Shown in pieces: positions 18,745 through 28,776 of a DNA stretch of 64,000 nt. The stretch comes from Bacteroidaceae bacterium. Its GTDB lineage: Bacteria > Bacteroidota > Bacteroidia > Bacteroidales > Bacteroidaceae. The DNA is taken from contig JAIKWU010000079.1 of the NCBI GenBank assembly GCA_024684455.1, positions 1-64,000 of the forward strand, read 5' to 3'. Within the stretch, counting starts at the first letter, position 1, and every line of letters starts with the position of its first letter. The notes beneath the pieces were generated by a model. The model did not search any database, was not told the DNA's origin, and worked only from the letters and a program-made list of their open reading frames with translations. Made by a program: the position numbers and the translations under genes.

Positions 18745-19397
18745 ACGCAGTTGTCATCGTTGCCGGCGGGAAAGGCACGCGCATGGGGACGGAGGTGCCG
18801 AAGCAGTTTCTCTGCATCGCAGGCCGCCCCATCCTGATGCACACCCTGGAGCGTTTCCGCGACCAGGACCGTTCGTTGCAAATCGTGCTGGTGTTGCCGC
18901 ACGAGCAGCAAGCCTACTGGAGGGAACTATGCCTTCAGTACGCTTTCAACATGGACTACACACTGGCCGATGGCGGTGCGACACGCTTCCATTCGGTGCG
19001 CAACGGACTGCAAAAAGTGTCGCCCGACGCGACATTGATTGCCGTACACGACGGCGTGCGGCCCTTTGTCAGCAAGGAAGTCATTGGCCGCTGTTTCGAC
19101 GAAGCCGCCCGCAGCGGGGCTGTGGTGCCTGTCGTCGATGTGGTCGAGACGCTTCGCCATGTTGAGAAAGACGGCACGAGCCACACCGTTCCGCGCAGCG
19201 AATACGTGCGCGTACAGACTCCACAAGTGTTTGAGGCACAGTTGCTTCGCCGTGCCTACGCACAGCCCTTCAGCGAACAGTTCACCGACGACGCCTCGGT
19301 CGTTGAGTCCCTCGGACATGCCGTCGCACTCGTCGCCGGAAACGTCGAAAATATCAAAATAACCACACCCAACGACCTGCAATGCTCAATTGGATGA
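18741..19397 (+). CDS. ispD: 2-C-methyl-D-erythritol 4-phosphate cytidylyltransferase IspD
   Basis: 218 residues. The nucleotide-binding start [21 protein letters not shown] holds the GGxGxRMG loop and Lys of the family, followed by [19 protein letters not shown] and [15 protein letters not shown]. It makes CDP-methylerythritol in the MEP route to isoprenoids. It overlaps the DJ-1 gene by 4 bases and the K+ channel gene by 16 bases, so the three form a tight unit. Confidence 0.95.
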   Translation: MNAVVIVAGGKGTRMGTEVPKQFLCIAGRPILMHTLERFRDQDRSLQIVLVLPHEQQAYWRELCLQYAFNMDYTLADGGATRFHSVRNGLQKVSPDATLIAVHDGVRPFVSKEVIGRCFDEAARSGAVVPVVDVVETLRHVEKDGTSHTVPRSEYVRVQTPQVFEAQLLRRAYAQPFSEQFTDDASVVESLGHAVALVAGNVENIKITTPNDLQCSIG

Positions 19398-20191
19398 AAA
19401 AAGCGGAAATGTACCGCATTATCTTCGGAGCCGACACGAAGGCAGGAAAAGCCTTCGACGTCGTCGTCATGGTGGCAATCCTGCTCAGCCTGCCGCTCAT
19501 CTTTGTCGAAAGTCTGCCCGACCTGAGCCCCACCATCAAAGAGGCACTGACCATTCTGGAATACATCCTCACGGCCTTCTTCACGCTGGAGTACATCGCC
19601 CGCGTCTATTGTTCGCCTGTCAAGCGGCGCTACATCTTCTCGTTCTTCGGCATCATTGACTTCCTCGCCACGTTTCCTCCCTACGTCTTTTTCTTCATCC
19701 CCGCCGCACGCTACCTCATTCTGTTCCGTACCTTCCGACTGACACGCGTCTTCCGCGTGTTCAAACTCTTCAGTTTCATCAACGAAGGCTATCTGCTCAT
19801 GGAGTCACTGCGCAAGAGCCTGAAGAAAATACTGGTCTATTTCATCTTCGTCCTCATTCTCGTCACCTGCCTGGGCACCCTCATGTACATCATCGAGCAG
19901 GGACAACCTGGCACCAACTTCACCGACGTCGGCACCAGTATCTACTGGGCGATTGTGACCATGACGACGGTGGGCTACGGCGACATCACACCCGTCACAT
20001 TCATGGGACGTCTCCTCGCCGCCTTCATCATGCTGCTCGGCTACACCATCATCGCCGTGCCCACAGGTATTGTCAGCGCCACCTTCATCGACGAGACGCA
20101 GAAACGTGTACGCAAAGGTCGCTGCCCTCGCTGCGAAGCCAAAGTCGGCAAGGGCGACCACTACTGTGCTAATTGCGGGGAAAAGTTGTAA
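19382..20191 (+). CDS. Voltage-gated-type potassium channel with C-terminal zinc ribbon
   Basis: 269 residues. Six membrane segments: S1 about 25-45, S2 about 58-77, S3 about 85-105, an Arg-bearing S4 ([19 protein letters not shown]), S5 about 140-162 and S6 about 207-232. The selectivity filter is TTVGYGD at 195-201. After S6 there is a short basic linker and two Cys pairs, CPRC at 248-251 and CANC at 262-265, forming a zinc-ribbon-like tail. K+ selectivity is well supported by the filter; the role of the ribbon is unknown. The start overlaps ispD by 16 bases. Confidence 0.9.
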   Translation: MLNWMKKAEMYRIIFGADTKAGKAFDVVVMVAILLSLPLIFVESLPDLSPTIKEALTILEYILTAFFTLEYIARVYCSPVKRRYIFSFFGIIDFLATFPPYVFFFIPAARYLILFRTFRLTRVFRVFKLFSFINEGYLLMESLRKSLKKILVYFIFVLILVTCLGTLMYIIEQGQPGTNFTDVGTSIYWAIVTMTTVGYGDITPVTFMGRLLAAFIMLLGYTIIAVPTGIVSATFIDETQKRVRKGRCPRCEAKVGKGDHYCANCGEKL

Positions 20192-20197
20192 GAAGTG

Positions 20198-20245
20198 CCT
20201 CCCTCTAACTCTCCCCGAATATGAGGAGTTAGAGGGAGGGCTTTT
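20198..20245 (+). terminator. Rho-independent terminator after the channel gene
   Basis: A perfect 14-bp stem CCTCCCTCTAACTC (20198-20211) pairs with 20226-20239, followed by GCTTTTATTT. It separates convergent units and may act both ways. Despite the CCTCCC runs it is not a copy of the 40-bp repeat family. Confidence 0.82.
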
Positions 20246-20247
20246 AT

Positions 20248-21108
20248 TTACTTCACTACACACGTACCGAGGGCGAACGACTTCTCGCCGTCGCCCGTGG
20301 TTTCGATGTTGTCGGTCTTTGCCGAGAGATTGTCCAACAGGTTGACAATCACCGCCTCCTGCGTGCAGGGAACGACAGGCGACCCAAATTCCAACTGGCC
20401 GTGGTGCGAAAGGATGATGTGGACAATGCGGTCGATTTCATCCTCGGGTATTTCCCTCTCTTTCAATATATTATTCAGACGGTTGGCCGAGATGTAGATG
20501 TGTCCAAGGAGATAGCGTGCCTGCTGAGGCTCACCCTCCTTCGAGTATTCATACACCTTGCCGTAGTCGTGGAAGAGAATCGCAAGGACGCAACGGTCAA
20601 TCTTGATTGGATACGGCAGACAGGGGTACAGCCCTTCGAGCATGTGCAGCATCTGGTGAGTATGGTTCAGCAGTCCGCCCTTGAAGGCATGGTGGACGTT
20701 GGTAGCCGCCGGATAAAGTGAATAGGGCTTGAAGAGCACGTCCGCCATCTCTGCGATGATGGGCTTCAGCATTTCGTCCGTGCAAAAGGCGAGCAGGTTC
20801 TTCATCGTTTCGTCCCACACCTCGCGCCTGATCGGTCGCGGCAGCAGGTCGTAGAGAGGATGGCCCTCCTGCACCACCGCACCAGGATGCATGTCGGCAT
20901 GACGCGCCGACTTCTTTCCGTCGTTCTCCTGGATGTTGAAGAAAGACACCAACTGACCGACCGTCGGCTCAGCAGTCGGCAGCACATCCCACACCGCAAC
21001 GGTCAGTTCCTCGTCCAGCGCTTTGAGTTTCAGCGTGCAGAACGGGTCACCGCGCTTTGTCGTGCCGTTTGAGCGGCCCACGACAAGATATTCTTTCTGT
21101 AATGCCAT
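20248..21108 (-). CDS. YhaM-like OB-fold/HD-domain 3'-5' exoribonuclease
   Basis: 286 residues. The N-terminal OB-like part (FCTLKLKALDEELTVAVWD) is followed by an HD domain with HHAFKGGLLNHT, the metal-binding LAILFHDYGKVYEY and ILSHHGQLEFGSP. This arrangement is that of YhaM/CBF1-type nucleases, which degrade RNA or single-stranded DNA from the 3' end. It lies 6 bases after the nitroreductase gene on the same strand and ends next to a bidirectional-looking terminator. Confidence 0.85.
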   Translation of the reverse strand: MALQKEYLVVGRSNGTTKRGDPFCTLKLKALDEELTVAVWDVLPTAEPTVGQLVSFFNIQENDGKKSARHADMHPGAVVQEGHPLYDLLPRPIRREVWDETMKNLLAFCTDEMLKPIIAEMADVLFKPYSLYPAATNVHHAFKGGLLNHTHQMLHMLEGLYPCLPYPIKIDRCVLAILFHDYGKVYEYSKEGEPQQARYLLGHIYISANRLNNILKEREIPEDEIDRIVHIILSHHGQLEFGSPVVPCTQEAVIVNLLDNLSAKTDNIETTGDGEKSFALGTCVVK

Positions 21109-21114
21109 AAGTAG

Positions 21115-21630
21115 TTATAGGATTTCGATGATTTCGTCCAAAGGCTTGCGCACTTTCTCCTTGCGCGGACAGTCGGGAGCAATGTGTCCCAACGGCACGA
21201 TGACCACAGCCTCCCACCCTTCGGGCTGAGGCAGCAGTTCCTGCAGCAGCACAGGGTCGAAGTTGCACACCCAGCATGTGCCCAGCCCACGTTCGGTCGC
21301 CGCCAGGCACAGGTGTTCCGTCGCGATGGCAAGGTCCACGTCGCCGTGCGGCTTCTGGTCGTAGCCACGCACCCATTCCGTACCCTTGTCCTTCATACCT
21401 ATTATATATATAGGTGCTGTGCGGAACCATTCACGGTCGTATGCCCGCTGCACCTTCTCGCGCATCGCCCCGCTCTTCACGACCACCCACCGCCACGGCT
21501 GGCGGTTCACAGCCGACGGAGCCAGGCGAACGGCCTCCAACACATAGTGCAGGTCGGCATCCGACACCGCTTCCTGCGTAAACAGACGAGCCGAAAAACG
21601 CTCGCTGCAAAGTTCAAGAAAGTCTTTCAT
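21115..21630 (-). CDS. Nitroreductase family FMN-dependent oxidoreductase
   Basis: 171 residues from ATG (MKDFLELCSERFSARLF); a TTG four codons earlier is less likely. Typical nitroreductase features are SERFSARLF, LEAVRLAPSAVNRQPWRWVVV, the DVDLAIATEHLCLAATERGLGTCWV helix and PLGHIA. These proteins bind FMN and use NAD(P)H to reduce nitro compounds, quinones or flavins; the substrate is not known. It is the first gene of a two-gene unit with the YhaM-like gene. Confidence 0.88.
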   Translation of the reverse strand: MKDFLELCSERFSARLFTQEAVSDADLHYVLEAVRLAPSAVNRQPWRWVVVKSGAMREKVQRAYDREWFRTAPIYIIGMKDKGTEWVRGYDQKPHGDVDLAIATEHLCLAATERGLGTCWVCNFDPVLLQELLPQPEGWEAVVIVPLGHIAPDCPRKEKVRKPLDEIIEIL

Positions 21631-21657
21631 ACCTCCAGTCAATTGATGTTACATTTG

Positions 21658-21665
21658 CAAAGTTA
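21658..21665 (-). promoter_or_regulatory. -7 element for the nitroreductase unit
   Basis: TAACTTTG on the minus strand lies 28 bases before the start at 21630. No well-placed TTTG was found upstream. Confidence 0.5.
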
Positions 21666-21742
21666 ACGTAAAAAAATCGGTTTCACACGCTTTGAATACA
21701 TTTTTTTTGCACTTTCGCTACGTCCATTCCGAAAATAATGCG

Positions 21743-21750
21743 TAACTTTG
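21743..21750 (+). promoter_or_regulatory. -7-like element upstream of the 22-bp array and tRNA-Leu
   Basis: TAACTTTG matches the -7 form but no TTTG is suitably placed upstream. If used, the transcript would run through the repeat array at 21773-21882 before tRNA-Leu. Confidence 0.4.
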
Positions 21751-21772
21751 CAGAAATATCGGCAAAGACGCA

Positions 21773-21882
21773 GCACAACGGTACGAAAATTTCAGCGCAG
21801 TGAAACAAAAGTTCCACCGCAGTGAAACAAAAGTTCCAGCGCAGTGAAACAAAAGTTCCAGCACGGAGATACAAAAACTGTA
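21773..21882. repeat. 22-bp tandem array of a second palindrome type
   Basis: Five units of exactly 22 bp start at 21773, 21795, 21817, 21839 and 21861. The three middle units are almost identical (GCAGTGAAACAAAAGTTCCA core); the outer ones are diverged. The junctions form the imperfect palindrome TTTCAGCGCAGTGAAA. The sequence differs from the AAGCACTT arrays but has the same step. It lies between a divergent oxidoreductase gene and tRNA-Leu. Confidence 0.88.
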
Positions 21883-21932
21883 TGACACATCAACATCATC
21901 CGTTCAGTCCGTCAGATCCGTGTTGATAACTG

Positions 21933-22015
21933 GCCGAAATGGTGGAATGGTAGACACGAGGGACTTAAAATCCCTTGGCCGCAAGGCTGTGCGGGTTCGA
22001 GTCCCGCTTTCGGTA
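21933..22015 (+). tRNA. tRNA-Leu (anticodon TAA)
   Basis: The cloverleaf is readable: acceptor GCCGAAA with TTTCGGT, D-arm GGTGGAATGGTAGACAC, anticodon stem-loop GGGACTTAAAATCCC with TAA, a long variable arm (TTGGCCGCAAGGCTGTG region) as expected for a class II tRNA, and the T-arm GCGGGTTCGAGTCCCGC. Position 1-72 is a G-T pair. CCA is not encoded. Confidence 0.95.
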
Positions 22016-22057
22016 CAATTGCATACAACCTATCTAATCATTTATCAACAACAACTT

Positions 22058-25000
22058 ATGGAAAAAATTACTAAAAATCTACGCTGGCTCCTCGCGAGCC
22101 TGATGCTCGTTGTGGGCATGAGTAGTGCGTGGGCGCAAGACCCGTACTACACGCTCGACACTACGACAGACGCAGCAAAAACAACAAACAATTCCTATGC
22201 TGGCACAGGTACTGCAACCATAGACGGTATAGAATGGGCTGTTAATGGCAATGGCCAGATGTATCCATGGCGTCTTGGCGGTAAAAGCATCTCAAACACT
22301 GACCGTACCGTCAACACCAATACGGCCATGGGCAGTGCCATTAACAAGGTAGTTCTGACTGTAGGCACAGCCAGCAGCATCACTGTCAACTCCCTAAAAC
22401 TGACCGTGGCCAGCGATGCAAGTTTCTCAACTGTGCTTGATGAAGTAACAGCAACTTTCGCTGCTTCTTCCGACATCACTTTTGAGCCTTCGACTGGAAC
22501 GGAATGGGCAACTGGAGCCTACTACAAGTTTACGTTCAACGTAACCGTCAGCCAAAGCAGCAATAAATTCGTTCAGTTCAGCGGTGTGAAGTTCTATGCA
22601 CCTTCAGCATCCAATGCTGTCGCCACACCGACCATTTCTCCCAATGGTGGAACTTTCGCTACCTCTCAAGAAGTAGCAATCACCTGTACTACATCTGGTG
22701 CCACGATTCAGTACTCTATTGATGGTGGTAACAATTGGCAGAACTACTCATCTCCCTTTACCATCACGGAGACAACGACAGTCCAGGCTAAGGCTACAAA
22801 ATCGGGCATGACCGACAGTGGCACTGCTACCGCAACCTTTACCAAAGCGAAGGTTTATACATCTCTGCAACAGTTGCAGGAGGATGTAACCAGCACATCG
22901 CAGAACCTTACGCTCCAAATGACCGACATCTATGTAACTGCTGTCAAGAATAACAATGCATATATCTCAGACGGGACATACGGTGCACTCATCTACACCA
23001 GCGGCCACGGACTGACTGCCGGTCAGAAGTTAAATGGAACTCTCTCAAACGCTCAATTCGTCCTTTACCGCGGTCAGACAGAAATCACGAATTTCAGCAG
23101 TACGGGCCTCACCATTACGGAAGAGGCTTTGCCTGCTCAGGTTAAAACCATAGACCAAATCACAGCCGCCAACCAAAGTCTGCTTGTTACGCTGGAGAAC
23201 GTTACCTACGATGGTACTGTCCTCAGCGATGGAACCAACAGCATCACTCCCTACACAACGTTCATGAATGATCTCGGTTTGGAGAGCGGTAAGACCTATA
23301 ATATCACTGGTATTGTTGTGGTTTACAACTCAACTCTCGAATTTGCTCCACGTACAGCAGACGACATCGTCGAAGTGGGTGGTCAAGTGGATACCCGCAC
23401 AGAAACCCATATCACTTTCACGCAAGGAAGTGATGATTATCCTTCTGGTTCCGAATTCACCATCACAGTCGGAGATGATTTCACATCCCCAGAAGCCTGG
23501 GTAACATTCCCAAGTGGCGTTTACATGACAAAAACTGCCGCCGGACCTTACCTCTCCTACAGCGGTGACAACGACGAAGTGGCAACTGTTAACTCAGAAA
23601 CAGGCGCTCTGACTTTTGTTGCCGGTGCTACTGGTACTATCACCGTCACAGCCACATTCACAGGAACTACCGAGTATAAACCTTGCGAAGGCTACTACAT
23701 CCTGAAAGTTAAACCCGAAGAGGTAACTCCTACGGGCACTGGTGACGAAATCACACACGACTTCGTGGGTGTCACAGGTACTACATATACTTCATGGAGT
23801 GGCAAGGAAGGCACTTCTGGTGCCGTTTATGCAGGTAATACCGCTGGCGGAAACAACGCTGTTCAAATGCGTTCCACTAACTCTTCTGGTATCATCACCA
23901 CGACCTCTGGTGGTAAGGTAACAATGGTTACCGTAGAATGGAATGACAACACCTCCAACAGCAGGACGCTTGATATCTATGGCAGCAACGAACCCTATGA
24001 TTCGGCTGCAGACTTGTATAATTCCGACTCACAGGGTACTAAACTGGGCAGCATCACGAAAGGTTCAGGTGAAAGCACACAACTCGTCATCACTGGCGAC
24101 TATGCTTACATTGGTATCCGCTCGAACAGCGGTGCGCTTTGGTGCGACAAGATCACCATCTACTGGGAAAACAGTTCCTCATCGGCTGTTGCAACAACGA
24201 CTACCATCGATGCTACAGGCTTGACCAACACCGATGTGAACGCCGGCACAAATGCAGGTACACTCACTGCCACTGTGATGGCTGGCTCTACAGCCGTTTC
24301 GGGTGCTACAGTAACGTGGGAAAGTTCAAATACAGCAGTTGCCACCGTCGATGCAGACGGTGTTGTAACCCTCGTGGCAGCAGGTTCGACCACCATCACG
24401 GCTACTTATGCAGGCGTAACTGATCAGTATCAGTCGTCAAGCGACACATACGAACTGACTGTCACCAATTCTTCTGCAACTCCTGGCGACGAACTCTTCA
24501 ATGAGACCTTTGCCGGATTCAATGGCACAGGTGGACGCGACGGTGTCTATTCTGGTTCTGTTGGTGCAGGTTCAACCGCAAGTACAGACGAAGAAGGCTG
24601 GACATTTGATAAGTGCGGCGGTGCAAGCAGCAGCCTGAAGTTTGGTACTGGTTCTGCGAACGGTGTGTTCACCACACGCTCCATTGCACTCAACGGTGAT
24701 GGTACACTCACCTTCAGTGCCGCCGGTTGGGGCAGTGGAACTAACACGCTCGCTGTGACTGCTGAAGGTGGTGACGTGTCGGGTAACACAGACATCACAC
24801 TCGAAAATAGTGATTGGAAAGACTACACCGTCAACATTACAGGTGCAACTGGCAACCTCGTACTTACCTTCACAGGTAAGCGTGGCTTCATCGACGACAT
24901 CAAGGTCGTGTCTGCTGCTCCCGACGAGCGTACTGCTACGACCGTAACACTGACTCCCGCAACCGAAAGTTACAACGTTATCCTCGGTGAAGACTTCACC

Positions 25001-27109
25001 GCTCCGACGGCCGCACTCGACCCCGCTGCCGCAGGCACACTGACCTACGAGAGCAGCGACGAGGACGTAGCAGAGGTTGCAGCCAATGGTGCTGTCACCA
25101 TCAAGGCAGCAGGTACGACCACCATCACTGCCAAGTTTGAGGGTACAACAGAGTACAAGCCCAGCCAGGCATCGTACACCATCAACGTGACGGCACCTGC
25201 TGTTGCTATCACATCGCTGCAAGAACTTCAGGAGGCTACGACCAGCATATCCCAAGACGTTACGCTCCAACTCTCAGACATCTACGTAACTGCCGTGAAG
25301 GGTACGAACAATGCTTATATATCTGATGGTACATACGGTGCTCTTATCTACACCAACAACCATGGCTTGGAAGCAGGCAAGAAGTTCAGCGGTACGCTCA
25401 ATGTGAAGTCAGTGCTCTACAAAGGTGCTACTGAAATCACAAACTTCGATGCTACATCATTGACATTTGCTGACGAGGCTCTTGTCGCTCAGACCAAGAC
25501 CATCGGTGAAATCACCGTTGCCAATCAGAGCCTGCCTGTGAAGTTCGAAGGTGTTACTTACGATGCTGAAAACACCCAGTTCACCGACGGCACCAATACG
25601 ATTAAGTATTACAACAACTTCGGTATTAGTCCAGCACCAACGCTTGAGGATGGTCACATTTATGACATCACCGGTATCATCGTGATGTACAACAACCTGC
25701 AGATTGCTCCACTCGCAGCCACTGACGTGGTTGACGTGACACCTGCAGCAACTGTCGAGGCTCCTGTCTTCGACCCTGTTGGAGGCACATACGATTCAGA
25801 CCAGACCGTGACTATCACCTGTGCAACCGCTGGCTCAACCATCTTCTACACCCTCGACGGCACAGATCCGGCGACGAACGGTACGGAATACACTACGCCT
25901 GTAGTCATCACAGCCACAACGACCCTGAAGGCCATTGCCGTTGCCGGCGCTGACCAGTCAACCATCACCACGGCCGAGTACATCATCAACAAGAATGAAA
26001 CACCGTTCGCCTGGAACTATGGTACTGAGTACTACACGAAGGTGACCGACCTCAGCCAAATCACTAACGGCGACGCTGTAATTATCGTCAATGAGACAGG
26101 AAGGGATGGTGAGAGTAAGGCCCTGAACACGGAACAGGCAAACAACCGCAAGTCGAGCACGTTTGAATGGATTCCATGGATTGGCGGCAGCTTTGCACAA
26201 CTTGATGCAGCAACGACAGACATCGAGAAGTTCATCCTTGTCAAGGAAGGCAACTACTTCTACTTCTACGCAAGCCGTGGAACGACTGACGGCTACATCT
26301 ACATGGCTGGTGCCAACAGCAACAACTACTTGAAGACCCAGACTAATCAGGATGCTAATGCGAAGGCAGCCATCACTTTCGATGAAAGCGGCAATGCAAC
26401 AATCGTATTCCAGGGCTCTGGTTCAAGGAACACGTTGATGTACAACAGCAGTGCAGACCTCTTCTCTTGCTACGGCAGCGGTCAGCAGCCTGTTCAAATC
26501 TACGTTGAAGGTTCGACGGCTGATGTTGAAGCATTGAAGAGTGTCACAACAAAGGCTGTTCAGGACAACTACATGACCTTCGTAACTCCTTACGACGCCA
26601 TGTTCGACGGAACGACCGAACACGCTTATATCGTTACGCTGAATGCCGACAACACGGAAGCAACGCTGACCGAAGTGTTCGGCGTTCCGGCTGGCACACC
26701 CGTCATCTACAAGAACGATGCCGATAGCGAGACCAGAGCCATCACCCGTGCCATTAGCGGAAGCACCGTCATGGACGATGTCAGTGCCAACGTGCTGAAG
26801 GTAAGCCGCGGTGAGATTGTCGGCGACGAATCGACCATCTATGTACTGAACAAGAAGAACGGCACCCTGGGCTTCTACCAACTCCTGAGCGGCAACACGC
26901 TCGCATCGGGTAAGTGCTATCTGAAGATTGAGGCATCTGGTGCTAAGTTCATCGGCCTTGACTTCGATGGCGAGGCAACAGGCATTGCTGGTATCGAAGA
27001 AGGAATCGACACCAAGAACGGTGTGGTTTACAACCTGGCAGGCCAGCGTGTTGCAACTCCTGTTCATGGGCTTTACATTGTGAACGGCAAGAAGGTGTTT
27101 ATTAAGTAA
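22058..27109 (+). CDS. Giant secreted multidomain surface protein with T9SS-type tail
   Basis: 1683 residues from [19 protein letters not shown]; upstream frame runs through tRNA-Leu. Signal peptide ends SSAWAQ. A chitobiase-C-terminal-like segment lies at about 189-265 ([20 protein letters not shown]) and again at about 1234-1312. A DUF-like beta module starting TSLQQLQE lies at about 267-437 and is repeated at about 1051-1220 (TSLQELQE). Bacterial Ig2-like segments lie between ([20 protein letters not shown]). The tail has [12 protein letters not shown] and [13 protein letters not shown]. No catalytic motif is visible; an adhesin or glycan-binding role is inferred. A 63-residue peptide gene follows 29 bases later. 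Confidence 0.85.
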   Translation: MEKITKNLRWLLASLMLVVGMSSAWAQDPYYTLDTTTDAAKTTNNSYAGTGTATIDGIEWAVNGNGQMYPWRLGGKSISNTDRTVNTNTAMGSAINKVVLTVGTASSITVNSLKLTVASDASFSTVLDEVTATFAASSDITFEPSTGTEWATGAYYKFTFNVTVSQSSNKFVQFSGVKFYAPSASNAVATPTISPNGGTFATSQEVAITCTTSGATIQYSIDGGNNWQNYSSPFTITETTTVQAKATKSGMTDSGTATATFTKAKVYTSLQQLQEDVTSTSQNLTLQMTDIYVTAVKNNNAYISDGTYGALIYTSGHGLTAGQKLNGTLSNAQFVLYRGQTEITNFSSTGLTITEEALPAQVKTIDQITAANQSLLVTLENVTYDGTVLSDGTNSITPYTTFMNDLGLESGKTYNITGIVVVYNSTLEFAPRTADDIVEVGGQVDTRTETHITFTQGSDDYPSGSEFTITVGDDFTSPEAWVTFPSGVYMTKTAAGPYLSYSGDNDEVATVNSETGALTFVAGATGTITVTATFTGTTEYKPCEGYYILKVKPEEVTPTGTGDEITHDFVGVTGTTYTSWSGKEGTSGAVYAGNTAGGNNAVQMRSTNSSGIITTTSGGKVTMVTVEWNDNTSNSRTLDIYGSNEPYDSAADLYNSDSQGTKLGSITKGSGESTQLVITGDYAYIGIRSNSGALWCDKITIYWENSSSSAVATTTTIDATGLTNTDVNAGTNAGTLTATVMAGSTAVSGATVTWESSNTAVATVDADGVVTLVAAGSTTITATYAGVTDQYQSSSDTYELTVTNSSATPGDELFNETFAGFNGTGGRDGVYSGSVGAGSTASTDEEGWTFDKCGGASSSLKFGTGSANGVFTTRSIALNGDGTLTFSAAGWGSGTNTLAVTAEGGDVSGNTDITLENSDWKDYTVNITGATGNLVLTFTGKRGFIDDIKVVSAAPDERTATTVTLTPATESYNVILGEDFTAPTAALDPAAAGTLTYESSDEDVAEVAANGAVTIKAAGTTTITAKFEGTTEYKPSQASYTINVTAPAVAITSLQELQEATTSISQDVTLQLSDIYVTAVKGTNNAYISDGTYGALIYTNNHGLEAGKKFSGTLNVKSVLYKGATEITNFDATSLTFADEALVAQTKTIGEITVANQSLPVKFEGVTYDAENTQFTDGTNTIKYYNNFGISPAPTLEDGHIYDITGIIVMYNNLQIAPLAATDVVDVTPAATVEAPVFDPVGGTYDSDQTVTITCATAGSTIFYTLDGTDPATNGTEYTTPVVITATTTLKAIAVAGADQSTITTAEYIINKNETPFAWNYGTEYYTKVTDLSQITNGDAVIIVNETGRDGESKALNTEQANNRKSSTFEWIPWIGGSFAQLDAATTDIEKFILVKEGNYFYFYASRGTTDGYIYMAGANSNNYLKTQTNQDANAKAAITFDESGNATIVFQGSGSRNTLMYNSSADLFSCYGSGQQPVQIYVEGSTADVEALKSVTTKAVQDNYMTFVTPYDAMFDGTTEHAYIVTLNADNTEATLTEVFGVPAGTPVIYKNDADSETRAITRAISGSTVMDDVSANVLKVSRGEIVGDESTIYVLNKKNGTLGFYQLLSGNTLASGKCYLKIEASGAKFIGLDFDGEATGIAGIEEGIDTKNGVVYNLAGQRVATPVHGLYIVNGKKVFIK

Positions 27110-27138
27110 TTTCCAACTCATCAAAATAAAGAACAGTT

Positions 27139-27330
27139 ATGAAACGTACATATATTCAGCCTTCGGCAAGTGACTATTCGTCAGAGGTAACCTTGGACTT
27201 CATGCAGACAATTCCCGTCTCGGGTGGAACCGTCGAAGACGGTTTCGCAAAAGACCGTGACGATTTTTCTGACGAGGATATCGAAGCCCTCGTGAACCAG
27301 AAAGACGGATGGAAAGGTGGCCTCTGGTAA
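27139..27330 (+). CDS. Short Bacteroidales peptide, MK..YI.P type
   Basis: 63 residues starting MKRTYIQPSASDYSSEV and ending QKDGWKGGLW. There is no signal peptide or membrane segment. The middle is acidic with a Gly-rich turn (IPVSGGTVEDGFAKDRDDF). It follows the giant secreted protein by 29 bases and precedes a strong terminator, so it is in the same transcript. A second peptide with the same ends lies at 42251-42427 after another giant protein. Short proteins of this look are common but uncharacterised in Prevotella relatives, to my recollection; no function is claimed. Confidence 0.75.
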   Translation: MKRTYIQPSASDYSSEVTLDFMQTIPVSGGTVEDGFAKDRDDFSDEDIEALVNQKDGWKGGLW

Positions 27331-27349
27331 ACACCTCACCATCCAATGA

Positions 27350-27388
27350 GAAAGCGGCGAGTGCTGTTGAGCACTCGCCGCTTTCTTG
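27350..27388 (+). terminator. Rho-independent terminator
   Basis: A perfect 16-bp stem GAAAGCGGCGAGTGCT (27350-27365) with a GTTG loop pairs with 27370-27385 and is followed by TTGTTATT. It ends the giant-protein/peptide transcript and faces convergent serB. Confidence 0.88.
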
Positions 27389-27424
27389 TTATTGGGACCC
27401 TAAGGTCTTGAATGACTGGAAAGG

Positions 27425-28651
27425 CTATTCCCTACCCTTCTCGTCGAGGTTGGAGTCCTTGAAACCGAGGAAATAGAGCACACCATCGAGACCGACGGTC
27501 GAGATGCTCTGCTTGGCGTTCGCTGCGACACGAGGCTTGGCGTGGAAGGCAATGCCCAGACCTGCTTCCGAGAGCATGGGCAGGTCGTTCGCACCGTCAC
27601 CCACAGCAATGGTCTGCTGGATGTCCACCTTCTCCACCTGTGCAATGAGTTTGAGCAGTTCGGCCTTGCGACGTCCATCGACAATCTCGCCGGCATAACG
27701 GCCTGTAAGGCGTCCGTCGTCGTCGATTTCAAGTTCGTTGGCATAGACATAGTCGATGCCCCAGCGCTTCTGGAGGAATTCACCGAAGTAGGTGAATCCG
27801 CCCGAGAGGATGGCAATCTTGTAGCCATAGCGCTTCAGTACGTAGAACATGCGATCAGCCCCTTCGGTGATGGGCAGGTTTTCAGCAATATCACGCATGA
27901 CGCTCGTGTCGAGCCCCTTGAGCAGTGCTACGCGCTCGGTGAAACTCTCCTTGAAGTCAATCTCTCCGCGCATGGCACGCTCGGTAATGGCCTTCACCTG
28001 GTCGCCCACACCGGCACGCATGGCCAGTTCGTCGATGACTTCGGTCTGAATCAGTGTCGAATCCATATCGAAGCAGATGAGGCGTCGCATACGGCGGTAC
28101 ATGTTGTCCTTCTGCAACGAGAAGTCCATTTCCTCGCGCTGCGAAAGTTGCATCAGTTCAGCCTGCATGGCGTGGCGGTCCTTTGGATTGCCTCGGAGCG
28201 AGAACTCGATGCAGGCGCGGACATGCTTCTGCGGAGTGCGGATGGACTGGCGGCCTGAGAGACGTCGGATGGAGTCGATGTTCAGACCTTGCTCGGCTAT
28301 GATTTTGGTCGTCGCCTCAATCTGACTGGCAGAGAGTTGGCGTCCCAGAATCATGAGAATATGGCGGTTCTTGCCCTGACGTGCCACCCATGACTCGTAC
28401 TCGTCGTCGGTGACGGGTGCAAAGCCGATGTTCACGCCCAGTTCGCTGGCCTTGAACAGCAATTCCTTCATCACCTGCCCCGAATGCTGGTCATCCACAC
28501 GGATGAGGATGCCGAGCGAGAGCGTCGAGTGGATGTCAGCCTGTCCGATGTCGAGCACCTGTGTGTCGTACTTAGCCAGAATGCCCATGATGCTGGCAGT
28601 GAGCCCAGGACGGTCCTGACCTGTGATGCGGACAATGATTTGTTCTTGCAT
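27425..28651 (-). CDS. serB: Phosphoserine phosphatase SerB with ACT domains
   Basis: 408 residues from the ATG giving MQEQIIVRITGQDRPGLTA. Two ACT-like regulatory domains (about 1-85 and 92-175) precede a HAD phosphatase: DMDSTLIQTEVIDELA with the nucleophile Asp, ILSGGFTYFGEFL, and VGDGANDLPMLSEAGLGIAF. It hydrolyses phosphoserine to serine, the last step of serine synthesis. Upstream on the same strand lie the gene-less 40-bp repeat pair (28666-28770) and mdh. Confidence 0.95.
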   Translation of the reverse strand: MQEQIIVRITGQDRPGLTASIMGILAKYDTQVLDIGQADIHSTLSLGILIRVDDQHSGQVMKELLFKASELGVNIGFAPVTDDEYESWVARQGKNRHILMILGRQLSASQIEATTKIIAEQGLNIDSIRRLSGRQSIRTPQKHVRACIEFSLRGNPKDRHAMQAELMQLSQREEMDFSLQKDNMYRRMRRLICFDMDSTLIQTEVIDELAMRAGVGDQVKAITERAMRGEIDFKESFTERVALLKGLDTSVMRDIAENLPITEGADRMFYVLKRYGYKIAILSGGFTYFGEFLQKRWGIDYVYANELEIDDDGRLTGRYAGEIVDGRRKAELLKLIAQVEKVDIQQTIAVGDGANDLPMLSEAGLGIAFHAKPRVAANAKQSISTVGLDGVLYFLGFKDSNLDEKGRE

Positions 28652-28665
28652 AATCAAAAGAAGAA

Positions 28666-28770
28666 GACCCTCCCCCTTGCCCCTCCCTTGTAGGGCGGGG
28701 AGTAGAATGTGCCATACGCAATGATGGTGACTACTCCCCTCCCTACAAGGGAGGGGTTGGGGGGAGGGTC
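28666..28770. repeat. Gene-less inverted pair of the 40-bp repeat (REPIN-like)
   Basis: Two 40-bp copies face each other at 28666-28705 and 28731-28770, separated by 25 bases. Each begins GACCCTCCCCC at the outer end, has an internal CCCTCCCTTGTAGGG-type hairpin and ends GGGGAGTAG inside. The unit begins 6 bases after the mdh stop and ends 14 bases before serB. No gene lies inside. It matches the ends of the two DUF559 units. Confidence 0.92.
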
Positions 28771-28776
28771 CGTTTT

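Noticed and set aside
20198-20245. A further copy of the 40-bp repeat
   Set aside because: The CCTCCC and GGGAGG runs look similar, but the GACCC end and the GTAGT end are missing; it is an ordinary terminator.
21683-21874. Small minus-strand frame with repeated FCFTAVELLFHC-like words
   Set aside because: It is only the translation of the 22-bp tandem array and has no neighbours or start signal to support it.
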